Of a stretch of 50,093 nucleotides of DNA, positions 35,669 to 45,239 are shown one piece after another. Position 1 is the first letter of the stretch; each line of letters starts with the position of its first letter. The position numbers were made by a program, and so were the translations under genes. The DNA comes from Marinomonas foliarum. GTDB lineage: Bacteria; Pseudomonadota; Gammaproteobacteria; Pseudomonadales; Marinomonadaceae. The stretch spans positions 1 through 50,093 of the forward strand of contig NZ_QPJQ01000036.1 of the NCBI RefSeq assembly GCF_003337275.1, given 5' to 3'. The notes beneath the pieces are model-generated. The model made no database searches. It saw nothing but the letters and a program-made list of their open reading frames with translations, and was not told the origin of the DNA.

Positions 35669-37243
35669 ATGCAAATCTGGCACTGGGGGTTGGTAATATC
35701 TAGTGTGATGCTATTTATCATCCTGCTATTTGTTGTCTACCGTTATTTTGCTTTGAAGAAAGTGCTGATGGGGTCTGATGAAGCATTGAATAGTACTGCT
35801 TATCCTTCGGATAATGACACTGTCTCCGAGGCTAAAAAAATACAATGGTTAGCATTATTAAAACAGCAACGGAATATCTGTACTGACTTACTGGATAAGT
35901 CATCAAAAGCTGACTCGCAAGGACGATCTGCTTTGTCTTGCTGGGCTATTTTTCTAGATGTCGAAATGCATATTATTGAGCGTTCTGTGCCTAATGAAAA
36001 AATAGTTATGTTATTGGGTGTTTTTAAAGGACTGCTAGATCGTGTAGATCAAGCTCAAGAAATCGATGCGCTTCTTCAATCCCTTAAGGTGAATCAATCT
36101 TTGTTGTATGAGTTAAATAAAGTTATCCAGAAAGCAGGGGATAAGGTGTTTTCTCAAGTTGGTGTAACATCTGATTTGAATAATCAGCTGGATAAATTAC
36201 AAGCTGAGTTGTCTGTAGAGCCTGATTTGGATAATGATCTTGCTGCACTGCGTGCAGAAATGGCCTGTATGCATGAATTTGCTGAGCGATTGGCGATGCA
36301 TTTAGAGGAGTTGAAGGGGGATGAAGAACATGCTGCCTATGTTAATGCGTTAGAAAACTTTATACATGACGTTAGCGAGTCGGTTTTTTTAGATCCAGTG
36401 AAGACTGAGTTAGATGACAAAGTTGCAGACCTTAAGGCGTTAGCGGCTTATCAAAAAAATATTATTGAAGCGCTAAAAGAAGGGGTTCATAAAGTAAAAA
36501 TAGATAACGCAGGGGAAGGGAAGGATTTAAGCGCGTATGACATATCAATTGTAAGGTTGGAAAAATCGCTATTGGAAAGTGGGCGAGTCGTTAAAAGTTT
36601 AGAAGCTAAGTTGGTAAGTTTGCAAACGATTCAATACAACCTAAACATAGATGCGGCTAAGCGTGATGAGGCTTTAAAGAAAGCGACAGCATTATTGAGT
36701 CAAAGGGAGCAACCAAACTCCCAAGTGATGGATATATATGGTGTTATGGAGGAAGAGCGTAGCACCATGAAAAATATAGAAGATTTACTATATCAGGGCT
36801 CGTTCACAGAGCAATCTGATACCTATATTCATGAACAAGCTGGAAAGTTGAGTTCTTTGCGCCAAATGGTGGATGAGTCTGAATTGTATGTTGAAATGCT
36901 CGAGCGAGATTTAGAAGACGCAAGGGTGTTGCATGAAGTGCTCGAGAATAAAAGGCTCCACCCTGATGACTATACAGAGTCCGCCGTCGGTGATGAGGCT
37001 CTTTTGAATAGCCAGGATTTAGAAGAAATTGAGAACCTACAAGAAATCAATGACGAGCTGGAAGAAGAAAAAAAGCGTCTAGAAGCCGAAATATCGGATG
37101 GTCAGGCGTTGTCAGATGACGCTGTGAGATTGCAGAAAAAAATCACTGAATTAGATATAAAGATTGAGGCAGTTCAGAAAAAATATGTCGAAATGGAAGA
37201 GCGCTATTTAGCAGCCATGATGGCTAAAGAACAGAAGTTGTAG
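35669..37243 (+). CDS. Hypothetical membrane-anchored coiled-coil protein
   Basis: I do not recognise this 524-residue protein. One N-terminal membrane helix (about 6-27, WGLVISSVMLFIILLFVVY) is followed by a basic RYFALKK, suggesting a cytoplasmic remainder. The rest is rich in Glu, Lys, Leu, Gln and Asp with long heptad-like runs. The strongest are at 145-215 and 285-345, and especially 355-520, where EIENLQEINDELEEEKKRL and KKITELDIKIEAVQKKY are clear coiled coils. No enzyme motif or Walker box is visible. It sits alone between recA and convergent recX, 26 bp from the recX stop. The form recalls scaffold proteins such as EzrA-, RmuC- or ZipA-like anchors, but nothing supports a specific assignment. 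Confidence 0.75.
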   Translation: MQIWHWGLVISSVMLFIILLFVVYRYFALKKVLMGSDEALNSTAYPSDNDTVSEAKKIQWLALLKQQRNICTDLLDKSSKADSQGRSALSCWAIFLDVEMHIIERSVPNEKIVMLLGVFKGLLDRVDQAQEIDALLQSLKVNQSLLYELNKVIQKAGDKVFSQVGVTSDLNNQLDKLQAELSVEPDLDNDLAALRAEMACMHEFAERLAMHLEELKGDEEHAAYVNALENFIHDVSESVFLDPVKTELDDKVADLKALAAYQKNIIEALKEGVHKVKIDNAGEGKDLSAYDISIVRLEKSLLESGRVVKSLEAKLVSLQTIQYNLNIDAAKRDEALKKATALLSQREQPNSQVMDIYGVMEEERSTMKNIEDLLYQGSFTEQSDTYIHEQAGKLSSLRQMVDESELYVEMLERDLEDARVLHEVLENKRLHPDDYTESAVGDEALLNSQDLEEIENLQEINDELEEEKKRLEAEISDGQALSDDAVRLQKKITELDIKIEAVQKKYVEMEERYLAAMMAKEQKL

Positions 37244-37268
37244 TTTCTCTGTACTAATGTTTCTGCGT

Positions 37269-37724
37269 CTAATAACTTTCTTTCGATGAGGTTGCATATT
37301 TTATTTGCTCGAAGTCAAAGCCTCGATATTGTAGGTAGCGTGATTGCTTGGCCCTTTCCTTGTAGTCGGTGCAATACTCTTCTCCGAACCTTCTTTCTTT
37401 AAGTTGTTTTGCTAGCTCAAACCAATCTGCATTTGAGTTCGAAATGGCTTTTTTTGCTAGTTCACTGTGAATGCCTTTTTGTATTAGCTCTTGCTGTATT
37501 CTGCTTGCGCCAAGAGGTTTATTTAGTCGACTTCTGACAAAAATTTCTGCAAAGCGAGTGTCGTTGAGATAGTTCATTTCTTCAAGACGCTCAATGGTCG
37601 TTTCAATCTCTTCTTCCTCGTGACCTCTTAATTTTAATTTTGTGGTTAATTCCTTTTTGCTGTGTTCTCTGTGACTTAGCAGTGACATGGCTTGGTCGAA
37701 AATGGATGTTTGGTGCTCTTTCAT
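37269..37724 (-). CDS. recX: Regulatory protein RecX
   Basis: RecX blocks RecA filament growth. The 151-residue protein (E. coli 166) is built of the usual three-helix repeats: AMSLLSHREHSKKELTTKL, LEEMNYLNDTRFAEIFVRSR and GASRIQQELIQKG are close to family patterns. Unlike most gammaproteobacteria, recX is not downstream of recA in the same direction but faces it, beyond the unknown gene. Co-transcription with recA and read-through control are therefore impossible. I see no LexA site in the 183 bp before its start. Confidence 0.9.
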   Translation of the reverse strand: MKEHQTSIFDQAMSLLSHREHSKKELTTKLKLRGHEEEEIETTIERLEEMNYLNDTRFAEIFVRSRLNKPLGASRIQQELIQKGIHSELAKKAISNSNADWFELAKQLKERRFGEEYCTDYKERAKQSRYLQYRGFDFEQIKYATSSKESY

Positions 37725-37919
37725 GTCTTTCTCGCTGCATATTCTGATTAAGTCGATATTTTATCAGTCAAATAAGTCTTTTACATTTAATTTGTGATCA
37801 GCTTTATTTTTTTGTTTTTATAGTTTTTTATTCTTTATATTCAAATAAAATAAGATGATAAAACTGGATATCTTGTGCAAATATAGATGATATAACTTTA
37901 TCTTCTTTTGGGGTTTTTT

Positions 37920-39173
37920 ATGCGTGTTTGCGTGTTGGGTGCAGGTGTTGTTGGTTTGACGTCAGCGTATTATTTGGTGAAAAAAGGCTTTGATGTGACC
38001 GTGATTGATCGTCAAGAGGGTGTTGCTCTTGAGACAAGCTTTGCTAATGCGGGTCAGATTTCTCCTGGTTATTCAGCACCTTGGGCGGCACCAGGTATTC
38101 CTCTTAAGGCTATTAAGTGGTTGATGCAAAAACACGCGCCGTTAAAAGTCAGTGCTGATCCAGAGCTTAAAAAAATAGCATGGATGGGCAAGATGTTAAT
38201 CAATTGCACTGAAAAGGCGTATGACGTTAATAAATCTCGTATGGTGGCGTTAGCTGAATACAGCCGAGATCAATTTATTACTATGCGCAAAGATATTGGT
38301 ATTAAGTACGATGACGGACAGGGTGGCTTGACTCAACTATTTCGTAAGGATGAGCAAGTCGAAGCGTCTGAAAAAGATATTAAGGTGCTAAAAGCTTTGA
38401 ATGTTCCGCATCAAGTATTAACACCAGCACAAATTTTAGAGGTTGAACCAGGCCTCGCTCCGGTTATTGATAAGTTTAAAGGCGGACTTCGTTTGGTTGG
38501 CGATGAGACAGGTGACTGCTTTGTTTTTTGCCAAGAATTGAAAAAACACTGTGATGAATTAGGTGTGACATTTAAATTTGGTGTGGCGATTGAGCGCTTG
38601 GTCGTAGAAGGTGGTAAAGTACGCGCCGTTAAAACCGATCAGGGTGACTTTGAGTTTGATAATATTTTGGTTTCAATGGGCAGCTACTCAAAAGAATTGC
38701 TTTCAGATATCGATATTTCTGTTCCTGTTTATCCGGTGAAAGGGTATTCCTTAACTGTGCCTATTACAGACTCACAATTTGCTCCCGTTTCAACTGTAAT
38801 GGATGAAACCTACAAAGTTGCTGTGACTCGACTTGGCGGGCGTATTCGTGCCGCAGGAACCGCAGAGCTAAACGGGTATAATCTTGATTTGCCAAAAGTT
38901 CGTACCGAAACTATTACTCATGTTGTTCATGATTTATTTGACCAAGGCTGTGATTTATCGGAAGCAGATTATTGGACAGGACTTCGTCCAATGACACCAG
39001 ATGGTACGCCAGTTGTTGGGCGTACCCATATTGATGGTTTGTATTTGAATACAGGGCACGGAACATTAGGTTGGACCATGTGTTGCGGCTCTGCCGCTGT
39101 GATTGCGGATATTATCTCAGGCGATAAGACTGACATCGATTCACAGGATCTTTCTGTAAGACGTTATAAGTAA
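37920..39173 (+). CDS. dadA: D-amino acid dehydrogenase
   Basis: DadA oxidises D-alanine and other D-amino acids to oxo-acids, passing electrons to the respiratory chain. The 417-residue flavoprotein starts MRVCVLGAGVVGLTSAYYL (FAD-binding GxGxxG). Typical stretches follow: SFANAGQISPGYSAPWAAPG near residue 44, FKGGLRLVGDETGDC near 190, and GLRPMTPDGTPVVG with HGTLGWTMCCGSA near the end. The open frame runs 12 bases further upstream to a TTG, but ATG 37920 fits family starts. It is 31 bp from the racemase gene, giving the alanine-catabolic dadA-dadX arrangement. Confidence 0.95.
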   Translation: MRVCVLGAGVVGLTSAYYLVKKGFDVTVIDRQEGVALETSFANAGQISPGYSAPWAAPGIPLKAIKWLMQKHAPLKVSADPELKKIAWMGKMLINCTEKAYDVNKSRMVALAEYSRDQFITMRKDIGIKYDDGQGGLTQLFRKDEQVEASEKDIKVLKALNVPHQVLTPAQILEVEPGLAPVIDKFKGGLRLVGDETGDCFVFCQELKKHCDELGVTFKFGVAIERLVVEGGKVRAVKTDQGDFEFDNILVSMGSYSKELLSDIDISVPVYPVKGYSLTVPITDSQFAPVSTVMDETYKVAVTRLGGRIRAAGTAELNGYNLDLPKVRTETITHVVHDLFDQGCDLSEADYWTGLRPMTPDGTPVVGRTHIDGLYLNTGHGTLGWTMCCGSAAVIADIISGDKTDIDSQDLSVRRYK

Positions 39174-39204
39174 TAAAAACGCTTTTAAAATTTAAGGGGC
39201 AAAA

Positions 39205-40299
39205 ATGGCAAGGCCACTCACGGCAACGGTAGATTTGGAGGCGATCTTACAAAATTATCGTTATGCGAAAAAATTACAGCCAACTTGTAAGGCGTTTGCT
39301 GTTGTTAAAAGCAATGCCTATGGACATGGTGCGGTTGAGGTCTCTCGTTACTTGGATGAGGAGGTGGATGCTTTTGCAGTGGCAGCCATTGAAGAAGCAA
39401 TCGCTTTGCGTGAGGCGGGTATTGTTTCGCCTATTTTGTTGTTGGAAGGTGTATTTGAAGGTGAAGAGTGGGCGCTGTGCGAGAAGCATGGTTTTTGGTC
39501 TGCTCTAGAGAATGCTCAGCAGCTTGATGAGTTGCAAGCTAGTCATGCAAAAATTGAAAAGATTTTCTTGAAGTTAGATTCAGGTATGCATCGTCTTGGC
39601 GTTGACAAAGAAACGGCGCCAATGTTTGTGTCTGCGTTGAAAGACAGTGGGCAAGTGGGAGAGGTGGTTTTAATGACACATTTTTCTTGTGCGGATGATT
39701 TGTCAGATCTAACGACTATGCAGCAGTTAGCTTATTTTGAGCAAGCTCGTCAATCGATTGGTGATATCGAGGCCAGTGTAGCGAACTCAGCGGCGATTAT
39801 GAAATGGAGTGTGCCTGAAGGTGGTTGGATTCGCCCGGGTATCATGCTGTATGGGATTTCTCCTTTTGCTGAAGTGAGTGGTCGAGCAGTGGGCTTGCGT
39901 CCAGCGATGACTTTGTCTTCAAAAGTGATTTCGACCCGCAAACTTAAGCAAGGCGATAGAGTTGGTTATGGTCTTGGTTATGTGGCTGTTGAAGATCATG
40001 TATTGGCAACGGTCGCTGTGGGTTATGGTGACGGTTATCCTCGTCACGCAGAAAATGGCACACCGTTGCAAATTGATGGAAAACCCGCTTGCCTCGCAGG
40101 CCGTGTATCTATGGATATGATTACGGTGCGTATGCAAGATTTCGCTGCTGAGCCTGCCATGGGGCAGGAAGTAGTGCTTTGGGGTGGCGATGTGCCGGTC
40201 GAACAGGTCGCAGATTATGCAGGTACCATCGGTTATGAGTTGGTGACTAGGATGACCGCGCGACCTCATTATCGTTATATTCGCGGTGAAGGTTCTTAG
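39205..40299 (+). CDS. alr: Alanine racemase (DadX-type by context)
   Basis: This pyridoxal-phosphate enzyme interconverts L- and D-alanine. The 364-residue protein has the PLP lysine in [15 protein letters not shown] near residue 34. [36 protein letters not shown] (catalytic Tyr region, about 255-280) and [10 protein letters not shown] are also present. AAGGGG precedes the ATG. Its position 31 bp after dadA points to the catabolic form, dadX, feeding D-alanine to the dehydrogenase; sequence alone does not separate Alr from DadX. Confidence 0.95.
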   Translation: MARPLTATVDLEAILQNYRYAKKLQPTCKAFAVVKSNAYGHGAVEVSRYLDEEVDAFAVAAIEEAIALREAGIVSPILLLEGVFEGEEWALCEKHGFWSALENAQQLDELQASHAKIEKIFLKLDSGMHRLGVDKETAPMFVSALKDSGQVGEVVLMTHFSCADDLSDLTTMQQLAYFEQARQSIGDIEASVANSAAIMKWSVPEGGWIRPGIMLYGISPFAEVSGRAVGLRPAMTLSSKVISTRKLKQGDRVGYGLGYVAVEDHVLATVAVGYGDGYPRHAENGTPLQIDGKPACLAGRVSMDMITVRMQDFAAEPAMGQEVVLWGGDVPVEQVADYAGTIGYELVTRMTARPHYRYIRGEGS

Positions 40300-40328
40300 T
40301 AATCCCTTTCTAAAAGCATACTGTAAAA

Positions 40329-40353
40329 GTAGGTTTACATCCGTAAATCCTAC
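40329..40353 (+). terminator. Stem-loop after the alanine racemase gene
   Basis: GTAGGTTTAC pairs with GTAAA-CCTAC (one bulged T) around a four-base loop, 30 bp past the stop. No U-tract follows, so termination may be inefficient. Confidence 0.4.
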
Positions 40354-40402
40354 TCTTGCTTAAGTTATGCACAAAATAAGCGTGAAAATACGACAGTTTC
40401 TT

Positions 40403-40432
40403 TTGAAAACACCTATCCTTTGCGTGTACTAT
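40403..40432 (+). promoter_or_regulatory. Candidate alaS promoter
   Basis: TTGAAA (40403-40408) and TACTAT (40427-40432) are 18 bases apart, placing the start near 40440 and an untranslated leader of about 85 bases before alaS. Confidence 0.5.
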
Positions 40433-40526
40433 TTTGTGCTTTTCATTGCATCGATTAGGCATGTGTTAATCTGCCGTTCACGCAATCCAATTCGTCCAGA
40501 CAATATAGATAGAGTCTCATCCCATT

Positions 40527-43145
40527 ATGAAGAGTTCTGAGTTACGCCAGTCATTTTTATCGTACTTTGAAAGTAAGCAGCATCAAATCGTGGAGTCCAG
40601 CTCTTTGGTTCCTGGAAATGATCCAACGTTGCTGTTCACCAATGCTGGTATGGTCCAGTTTAAAGATGTGTTTTTGGGTGAGGACCTTCGTCCATACTCA
40701 CGAGCAACGACATCTCAGCGTTGTGTTCGAGCAGGTGGTAAACACAATGACTTAGAGAATGTCGGTTATACCGCACGTCACCACACTTTCTTTGAAATGT
40801 TGGGTAACTTCAGTTTTGGCGATTACTTCAAAAAAGACGCTATTCATTATGCGTGGGAGTTTCTAACGGTTGTGCTGAAGTTGCCAACTGAAAAATTGTT
40901 GGTAACCGTTTACGCAGACGACGATGAAGCCTTTGACATTTGGAATAAAGACATTGGTCTGCCAGAAGAGAAGATTATTCGTATTGGTGATAACAAAGGT
41001 GGTCGTTATCAGTCCGATAATTTCTGGGCGATGGGCGATACTGGCCCGTGTGGTCCTTGTACTGAGGTCTTTTTTGACCATGGTGAACACATTTGGGGTG
41101 GGCCTCCAGGCTCTCCTGAAGAAGATGGTGACCGTTTTATTGAAATTTGGAACGTAGTTTTCATGCAGTTTAATCGTTCTACTGATGGCAATATGGCGCC
41201 TTTGCCTAAGCCTTCTGTTGATACTGGCATGGGCTTGGAGCGCATTGCTGCGATTCTGCAAGGTGTTCATAGTAACTATGAAATTGATTTGTTCCAAAAT
41301 CTGATTAAAGCTGCTGCGAAAGTGGTTGGTACTCAGGATTTGAGTGCACAGTCTCTGCGTGTTATTGCTGACCATATTCGCTCTTGTTCTTTCATGATTG
41401 TTGATGGTGTGATCCCGTCTAATGAAGGCCGTGGTTATGTCTTACGTCGTATTATTCGTCGCGCTATACGTCACGGTAACAAGCTAGGTCAAACAGGTAT
41501 CTTTTTCCATAAATTGGTAGAAGCGCTTGATATTGAGATGGGTGAAGCCTACCCGGAGTTAACAAAGTTAAAAGAGCGTGTTGCTTCTATTCTATTAAAA
41601 GAAGAAGAGCAGTTTGCTAAGACGCTTGATCAAGGGATGAAAATCCTTGAGGAAGCGATTTCTGAGCTAGGTGATAAAAAAACTATTCCTGGCGAGACGG
41701 TGTTTAAGCTTTATGACACTTATGGTTTTCCTGCTGATTTAACCAATGATGTTGCTCGTGAAAATGAGTTGGAAATAGATGAAGCTGGATTTGAAGTGGC
41801 AATGGACGCACAGCGTGCTCGTGCTCGTTCTGCAAGTAACTTCTCTATGGATATGTCTGGCAGTATTGAGTTGGACTCGGTTACTGAGTTCACTGGCTAC
41901 GACAATCTGGCGGGGGCTTGTGAAATTGAGATGATCCTTGTTGATGGTGAATCTGTTAAAACGATTGAAGCTGGTCAAATTGCTGCCGTGATTTTGAAAT
42001 CTACGCCTTTTTATGCAGAATCTGGAGGCCAAGTTGGTGATCAAGGTTGGTTGAGTGGCTCAGGTGCTTTCAAGGTTTCTAACACAACAAAGCAAGCCAA
42101 AGCGCACTTGCATTATGGTGAGCTGAAAGAGGGGAGTTTGACAGTTGGTGAGCAAGTGACAGGTGAGGTGGATCGTACTTTACGTATGGCGACCACATTG
42201 AATCACTCTGCGACTCACTTAATGCATGAGGCACTGCGTCGTATCTTAGGAGACCATGTTCTGCAGAAAGGTTCTTTGGTGAATGCTGAGCGTTTGCGCT
42301 TCGATTTCTCGCATTTTGAAGGTGTTACGGCGACAGAGATCGAGCAAATCGAAGACATGGTTAACGAACAGATTCGCTTAAACCGTCCAGTAGAAACCGA
42401 CATCATGGATGTTGAGTCTGCTAAAGCGAAAGGCGCTATGGCGTTGTTTGGTGAGAAATACGACAGTGAAGTACGTGTATTGACTATGGGGGCTGACTAC
42501 TCGATTGAATTGTGTGGCGGTACTCATGTTAGCCGAACGGGTGATATTGGTTTCTTTAAGATTGTAACAGAAAGCGGTATTGCTGCTGGTGTTCGTCGTA
42601 TAGAAGCGGTGACCGGTAAAGTTGCGATTGATATAACTCGTCAGACAGAATCAGTTCTTGATGGTATTGCTAGCCTTGTTAAGGGTAATCAAGACAGTGT
42701 TTTTGATAAGGTTGTTGCCTTGAATGATCATGCGCGAAGCTTGCAAAAAGAGTTGGATACGGTGAAAGCTAAAATGGCCGCTTTAGCGGGCGCTGATTTG
42801 GCTTCGCAGGCCGTAGATATTAACGGTGGCAAGTTGCTTGTTACTCAAGTGGAAGTGGAAGATCCAAAAGCATTGCGCGATTTGCTTGATGAATTGAAGA
42901 GCAAACTTGAATCTGCAGTTATTCTTTTAGCGGCAGTTAATGATGGCAAAGTAAGTCTGATTGCTGGCGTGACAAAAGAATTGACCAAAAATGTGAAGGC
43001 GGGTGATCTGATTAAGATGATTGCGCCTTTGGTTGATGGTAAAGGTGGTGGTCGTCCTGATATGGCTCAGGCTGGTGGTAATAATCCAGATGGTTTGCCT
43101 GCTGCGCTTGCGTTGGTGCCTGATTGGGTTGCTGAACGAGTATAA
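40527..43145 (+). CDS. alaS: Alanine-tRNA ligase
   Basis: AlaS charges tRNA-Ala. The 872-residue protein (E. coli 876) starts [17 protein letters not shown] and has the class II motifs near [13 protein letters not shown] and [19 protein letters not shown] (residues 75-95). [18 protein letters not shown] (about 168-185) and [11 protein letters not shown] follow. The editing domain shows [13 protein letters not shown] near 562 and the zinc-binding [17 protein letters not shown] near 665. The C-terminal Ala domain ends [11 protein letters not shown]. The csrA gene is close downstream after lysC: alaS-lysC-csrA is the usual gammaproteobacterial order in Pseudomonas. Confidence 0.98.
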   Translation: MKSSELRQSFLSYFESKQHQIVESSSLVPGNDPTLLFTNAGMVQFKDVFLGEDLRPYSRATTSQRCVRAGGKHNDLENVGYTARHHTFFEMLGNFSFGDYFKKDAIHYAWEFLTVVLKLPTEKLLVTVYADDDEAFDIWNKDIGLPEEKIIRIGDNKGGRYQSDNFWAMGDTGPCGPCTEVFFDHGEHIWGGPPGSPEEDGDRFIEIWNVVFMQFNRSTDGNMAPLPKPSVDTGMGLERIAAILQGVHSNYEIDLFQNLIKAAAKVVGTQDLSAQSLRVIADHIRSCSFMIVDGVIPSNEGRGYVLRRIIRRAIRHGNKLGQTGIFFHKLVEALDIEMGEAYPELTKLKERVASILLKEEEQFAKTLDQGMKILEEAISELGDKKTIPGETVFKLYDTYGFPADLTNDVARENELEIDEAGFEVAMDAQRARARSASNFSMDMSGSIELDSVTEFTGYDNLAGACEIEMILVDGESVKTIEAGQIAAVILKSTPFYAESGGQVGDQGWLSGSGAFKVSNTTKQAKAHLHYGELKEGSLTVGEQVTGEVDRTLRMATTLNHSATHLMHEALRRILGDHVLQKGSLVNAERLRFDFSHFEGVTATEIEQIEDMVNEQIRLNRPVETDIMDVESAKAKGAMALFGEKYDSEVRVLTMGADYSIELCGGTHVSRTGDIGFFKIVTESGIAAGVRRIEAVTGKVAIDITRQTESVLDGIASLVKGNQDSVFDKVVALNDHARSLQKELDTVKAKMAALAGADLASQAVDINGGKLLVTQVEVEDPKALRDLLDELKSKLESAVILLAAVNDGKVSLIAGVTKELTKNVKAGDLIKMIAPLVDGKGGGRPDMAQAGGNNPDGLPAALALVPDWVAERV

Positions 43146-43190
43146 CTTGATACGCTCTGTTTGAGCTTTGATTTGGGTGATAGAAAGATT

Positions 43191-44432
43191 ATGGCGTTGT
43201 TAGTTCAAAAATACGGCGGCACTTCGGTAGGTACTATAGAGCGTATCGAAGCAGTTGCAGACCGGGTGTTAAAGCATAAGCAGCAAGGCGATGACATAGT
43301 GGTTGTGGTTTCGGCTATGAGTGGTGAAACCAATCGGCTGATTGATCTTGCTAAAAGTATCAATGCTGCCCCTAATGCGCGAGAGATGGATGTTCTTTTG
43401 TCGACAGGAGAGCAGGTTACCATTGCGCTTTTATCGATGGCGCTGATGAAGCGTGGTCTTGATGCGCGTTCTTATACTGGGTCTCAGATTCGTATTACAA
43501 CTGACAACGCGCATGGTAAAGCCCGAATTCAAAAAATTGATACCGACGCGATGCGTGCAGATTTAGACGCTGGGCGTGTGATTGTTGCAGCAGGTTTTCA
43601 AGGGGCTGATGAGTTCGGTAACATTACGACTTTGGGTCGAGGTGGCTCTGATACGACGGGGGTGGCTTTGGCTGCTGCTTTAAAGGCTGATGAATGCCAG
43701 ATCTACACGGATGTTGATGGAGTTTACACGACTGACCCAAGAGTAGTAGATAGTGCTCGACGTTTGGAAAAGATCACCTTTGAAGAGATGCTGGAAATGG
43801 CCAGCCTTGGTTCTAAGGTATTGCAGATTCGTTCTGTCGAATTCGCAGGTAAATACCAAGTACCACTAAGGGTTCTGTCTAGTTTTGTAGAAGGTGAAGG
43901 TACATTGATTACAACTGAGGGGGTTAAGGGTATGGAGCAGCCAGCGGTTTCTGGGATTGCGTTCAATAGAGATGAAGCAAAATTAACCTTGAAAGGTGTG
44001 CCAGATATACCCGGTATCGCTTCTCGTATTCTTGGGCCTATCAGTGATGCGAATATTGAAGTAGATATGATTGTTCAAAACGTATCTGTAGATGGTACGA
44101 CAGACTTCACCTTTACCGTTCACCGCAATGAATATGATCAGGCACTTTTGACATTGAATGCGATCGCTAAAGAGCTTGGTGCGAACGCTGTCTTGTCTGA
44201 TGCCAAGATTGCTAAAGTTTCTATTGTGGGGGTAGGGATGCGCTCTCATGCTGGCGTGGCGAGCACTATGTTCAAAGCCTTGGCGGCTGAGTCGATAAAT
44301 ATTCAGTTGATTTCGACATCTGAAATTAAAGTTTCAGTCATTATTGATGAAAAATACATGGAATTGGCTGTTCGAGCGTTACATTCCGCATTCAAATTAA
44401 ACGAAGTGTCACCAGGGGTGAGTGAAGAGTAA
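43191..44432 (+). CDS. lysC: Aspartate kinase
   Basis: LysC phosphorylates aspartate, the first step to lysine, threonine and methionine. From ATG 43191 it is 413 residues and begins MALLVQKYGGTSVG, the family start; ten upstream codons in the frame are not conserved. The kinase domain has VVVSAMSGETNRLI, LSTGEQVTIALL and GRGGSDTTGVALAAAL. Two ACT domains follow (about 265-405) with VPDIPGIASRI and VGVGMRSHAGVASTMFKAL, consistent with feedback control. It starts 45 bp after alaS. There is no room for a lysine riboswitch, so any lysine control would be at the protein level. Confidence 0.96.
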   Translation: MALLVQKYGGTSVGTIERIEAVADRVLKHKQQGDDIVVVVSAMSGETNRLIDLAKSINAAPNAREMDVLLSTGEQVTIALLSMALMKRGLDARSYTGSQIRITTDNAHGKARIQKIDTDAMRADLDAGRVIVAAGFQGADEFGNITTLGRGGSDTTGVALAAALKADECQIYTDVDGVYTTDPRVVDSARRLEKITFEEMLEMASLGSKVLQIRSVEFAGKYQVPLRVLSSFVEGEGTLITTEGVKGMEQPAVSGIAFNRDEAKLTLKGVPDIPGIASRILGPISDANIEVDMIVQNVSVDGTTDFTFTVHRNEYDQALLTLNAIAKELGANAVLSDAKIAKVSIVGVGMRSHAGVASTMFKALAAESINIQLISTSEIKVSVIIDEKYMELAVRALHSAFKLNEVSPGVSEE

Positions 44433-44500
44433 CAATTGGATACATAAAACCCTGTATGGATGGATGGTTTAATTTTTAGAGAGGCGCTACAATAGGGTCT

Positions 44501-44536
44501 TGTAGGAATTGCCCTACACTGTGTGTCAGGCAATTC
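44501..44536 (+). promoter_or_regulatory. csrA leader: GacA-box-like palindrome overlapping alternative hairpins
   Basis: TGTAGG-N6-CCTACA (44501-44518) is a perfect inverted repeat, one base in the fixed positions different from the GacA-like box before the small RNA. A second, longer pairing, GAATTGCC (44506-44513) with GGCAATTC (44529-44536), overlaps it, so in RNA the two stems cannot form together. The first stem also holds a GGA. Confidence 0.5.
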
Positions 44537-44558
44537 TGCTAAAATACTAAAAGCTATT

Positions 44559-44567
44559 ACAGGGAGA
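44559..44567 (+). promoter_or_regulatory. csrA Shine-Dalgarno overlapping a CsrA-site-like sequence
   Basis: ACAGGGAGA combines a strong ribosome binding site, eight bases before the csrA ATG, with an ACA-N-GGA core typical of CsrA targets. This suggests translational autorepression, as known for E. coli csrA. Confidence 0.6.
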
Positions 44568-44575
44568 TTACTCAA

Positions 44576-44764
44576 ATGCTTATTCTTACTCGTCGTGTTG
44601 GTGAAACTTTAATGGTTGGTGATGAAGTTTCTGTCACTGTGTTGGGCGTAAAAGGTAATCAGGTTCGTATCGGTATTAATGCACCGAAAGATGTTTCTGT
44701 TCATCGTGAAGAGATTTATCTTCGCATTCAAAAAGAACAAGACGACCAAGATTTAGAAGATTAA
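44576..44764 (+). CDS. csrA: Carbon storage regulator CsrA (RsmA)
   Basis: CsrA is a dimeric RNA-binding protein that represses or stabilises mRNAs by binding GGA in leader hairpins; it is titrated by CsrB/RsmZ RNAs. The 62-residue protein is full length: [18 protein letters not shown] (with Leu4 and Arg6 used in RNA binding), [21 protein letters not shown] with the second RNA-contact region around Val40-Arg44, and a helical tail [11 protein letters not shown]. It lies between lysC and tRNA-Ser, as in Pseudomonas. Its leader carries a CsrA-like site and an unusual palindrome. A putative antagonist RNA is encoded 14 kb to the left. Confidence 0.97.
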   Translation: MLILTRRVGETLMVGDEVSVTVLGVKGNQVRIGINAPKDVSVHREEIYLRIQKEQDDQDLED

Positions 44765-44778
44765 TTTTTAAAAAAGCC

Positions 44779-44806
44779 TTTACAAGACAAATGTGTCGTA
44801 TATAAT
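44779..44806 (+). promoter_or_regulatory. Promoter of the tRNA-Ser/tRNA-Arg cluster
   Basis: TTTACA (44779-44784) and a perfect TATAAT (44801-44806) are 16 bases apart, followed by a GC-rich GCGCCCC discriminator of the type linked to stringent control. It lies 16 bp before tRNA-Ser. Confidence 0.8.
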
Positions 44807-44822
44807 GCGCCCCACTTGTTAC

Positions 44823-44912
44823 GGAGAGTTGGCCGAGTGGCCGAAGGCGCGCCCCTGCTAAGGGTGTATGGGTTAACACTCATCGAGGGTTCGAATCCCT
44901 CACTCTCCGCCA
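44823..44912 (+). tRNA. tRNA-Ser (GCT anticodon)
   Basis: A 90-base class II tRNA: acceptor GGAGAGT/ACTCTCC, anticodon stem CCCCT/AGGG-type with anticodon GCT, a long variable arm, GGTTCGAATCC T-arm and encoded CCA. It reads AGC/AGU serine codons. Confidence 0.97.
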
Positions 44913-44971
44913 TTTCAAGTCTTATTTAGAAGCTATCCTTTCTAAATAAAAAGAGAGAAAGAAATTGTAGT

Positions 44972-45048
44972 GCACCCGTAGCTCAGCTGGATAGAGTACT
45001 CGGCTACGAACCGAGCGGTCAGAGGTTCGAATCCTCTCGGGTGCACCA
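44972..45048 (+). tRNA. tRNA-Arg (ACG anticodon), copy 1
   Basis: A 77-base tRNA with acceptor GCACCCG/CGGGTGC, anticodon stem CTCGG/CCGAG presenting ACG, and encoded CCA. A34 should be edited to inosine by TadA to read CGU, CGC and CGA. Confidence 0.97.
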
Positions 45049-45103
45049 TTTCAAAAAATACATTTTGTTTTATCCAGAATAAAATGTGGGAATAAATTGC
45101 TAT

Positions 45104-45180
45104 GCACCCGTAGCTCAGCTGGATAGAGTACTCGGCTACGAACCGAGCGGTCAGAGGTTCGAATCCTCTCGGGTGCACCA
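45104..45180 (+). tRNA. tRNA-Arg (ACG anticodon), copy 2
   Basis: Identical in all 77 bases to the first copy. The 55-base spacer before it resembles the spacer before copy 3, so the unit was tandemly duplicated including flanks. Confidence 0.97.
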
Positions 45181-45239
45181 TTCCTTCCTTAATACATTTT
45201 TTATTTATCCACATACAAGATGTAGTTAAAAATTGCTAT

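Noticed and set aside
43146..43190. Lysine riboswitch before lysC
   Set aside because: Only 45 bases separate alaS and lysC, far too few for the L-box aptamer.
44942..45214. Reverse-strand 90-codon frame across the tRNA-Arg copies, with an internally repeated peptide
   Set aside because: It is the complement of tRNA genes; the peptide repeat only reflects the repeated tRNA.
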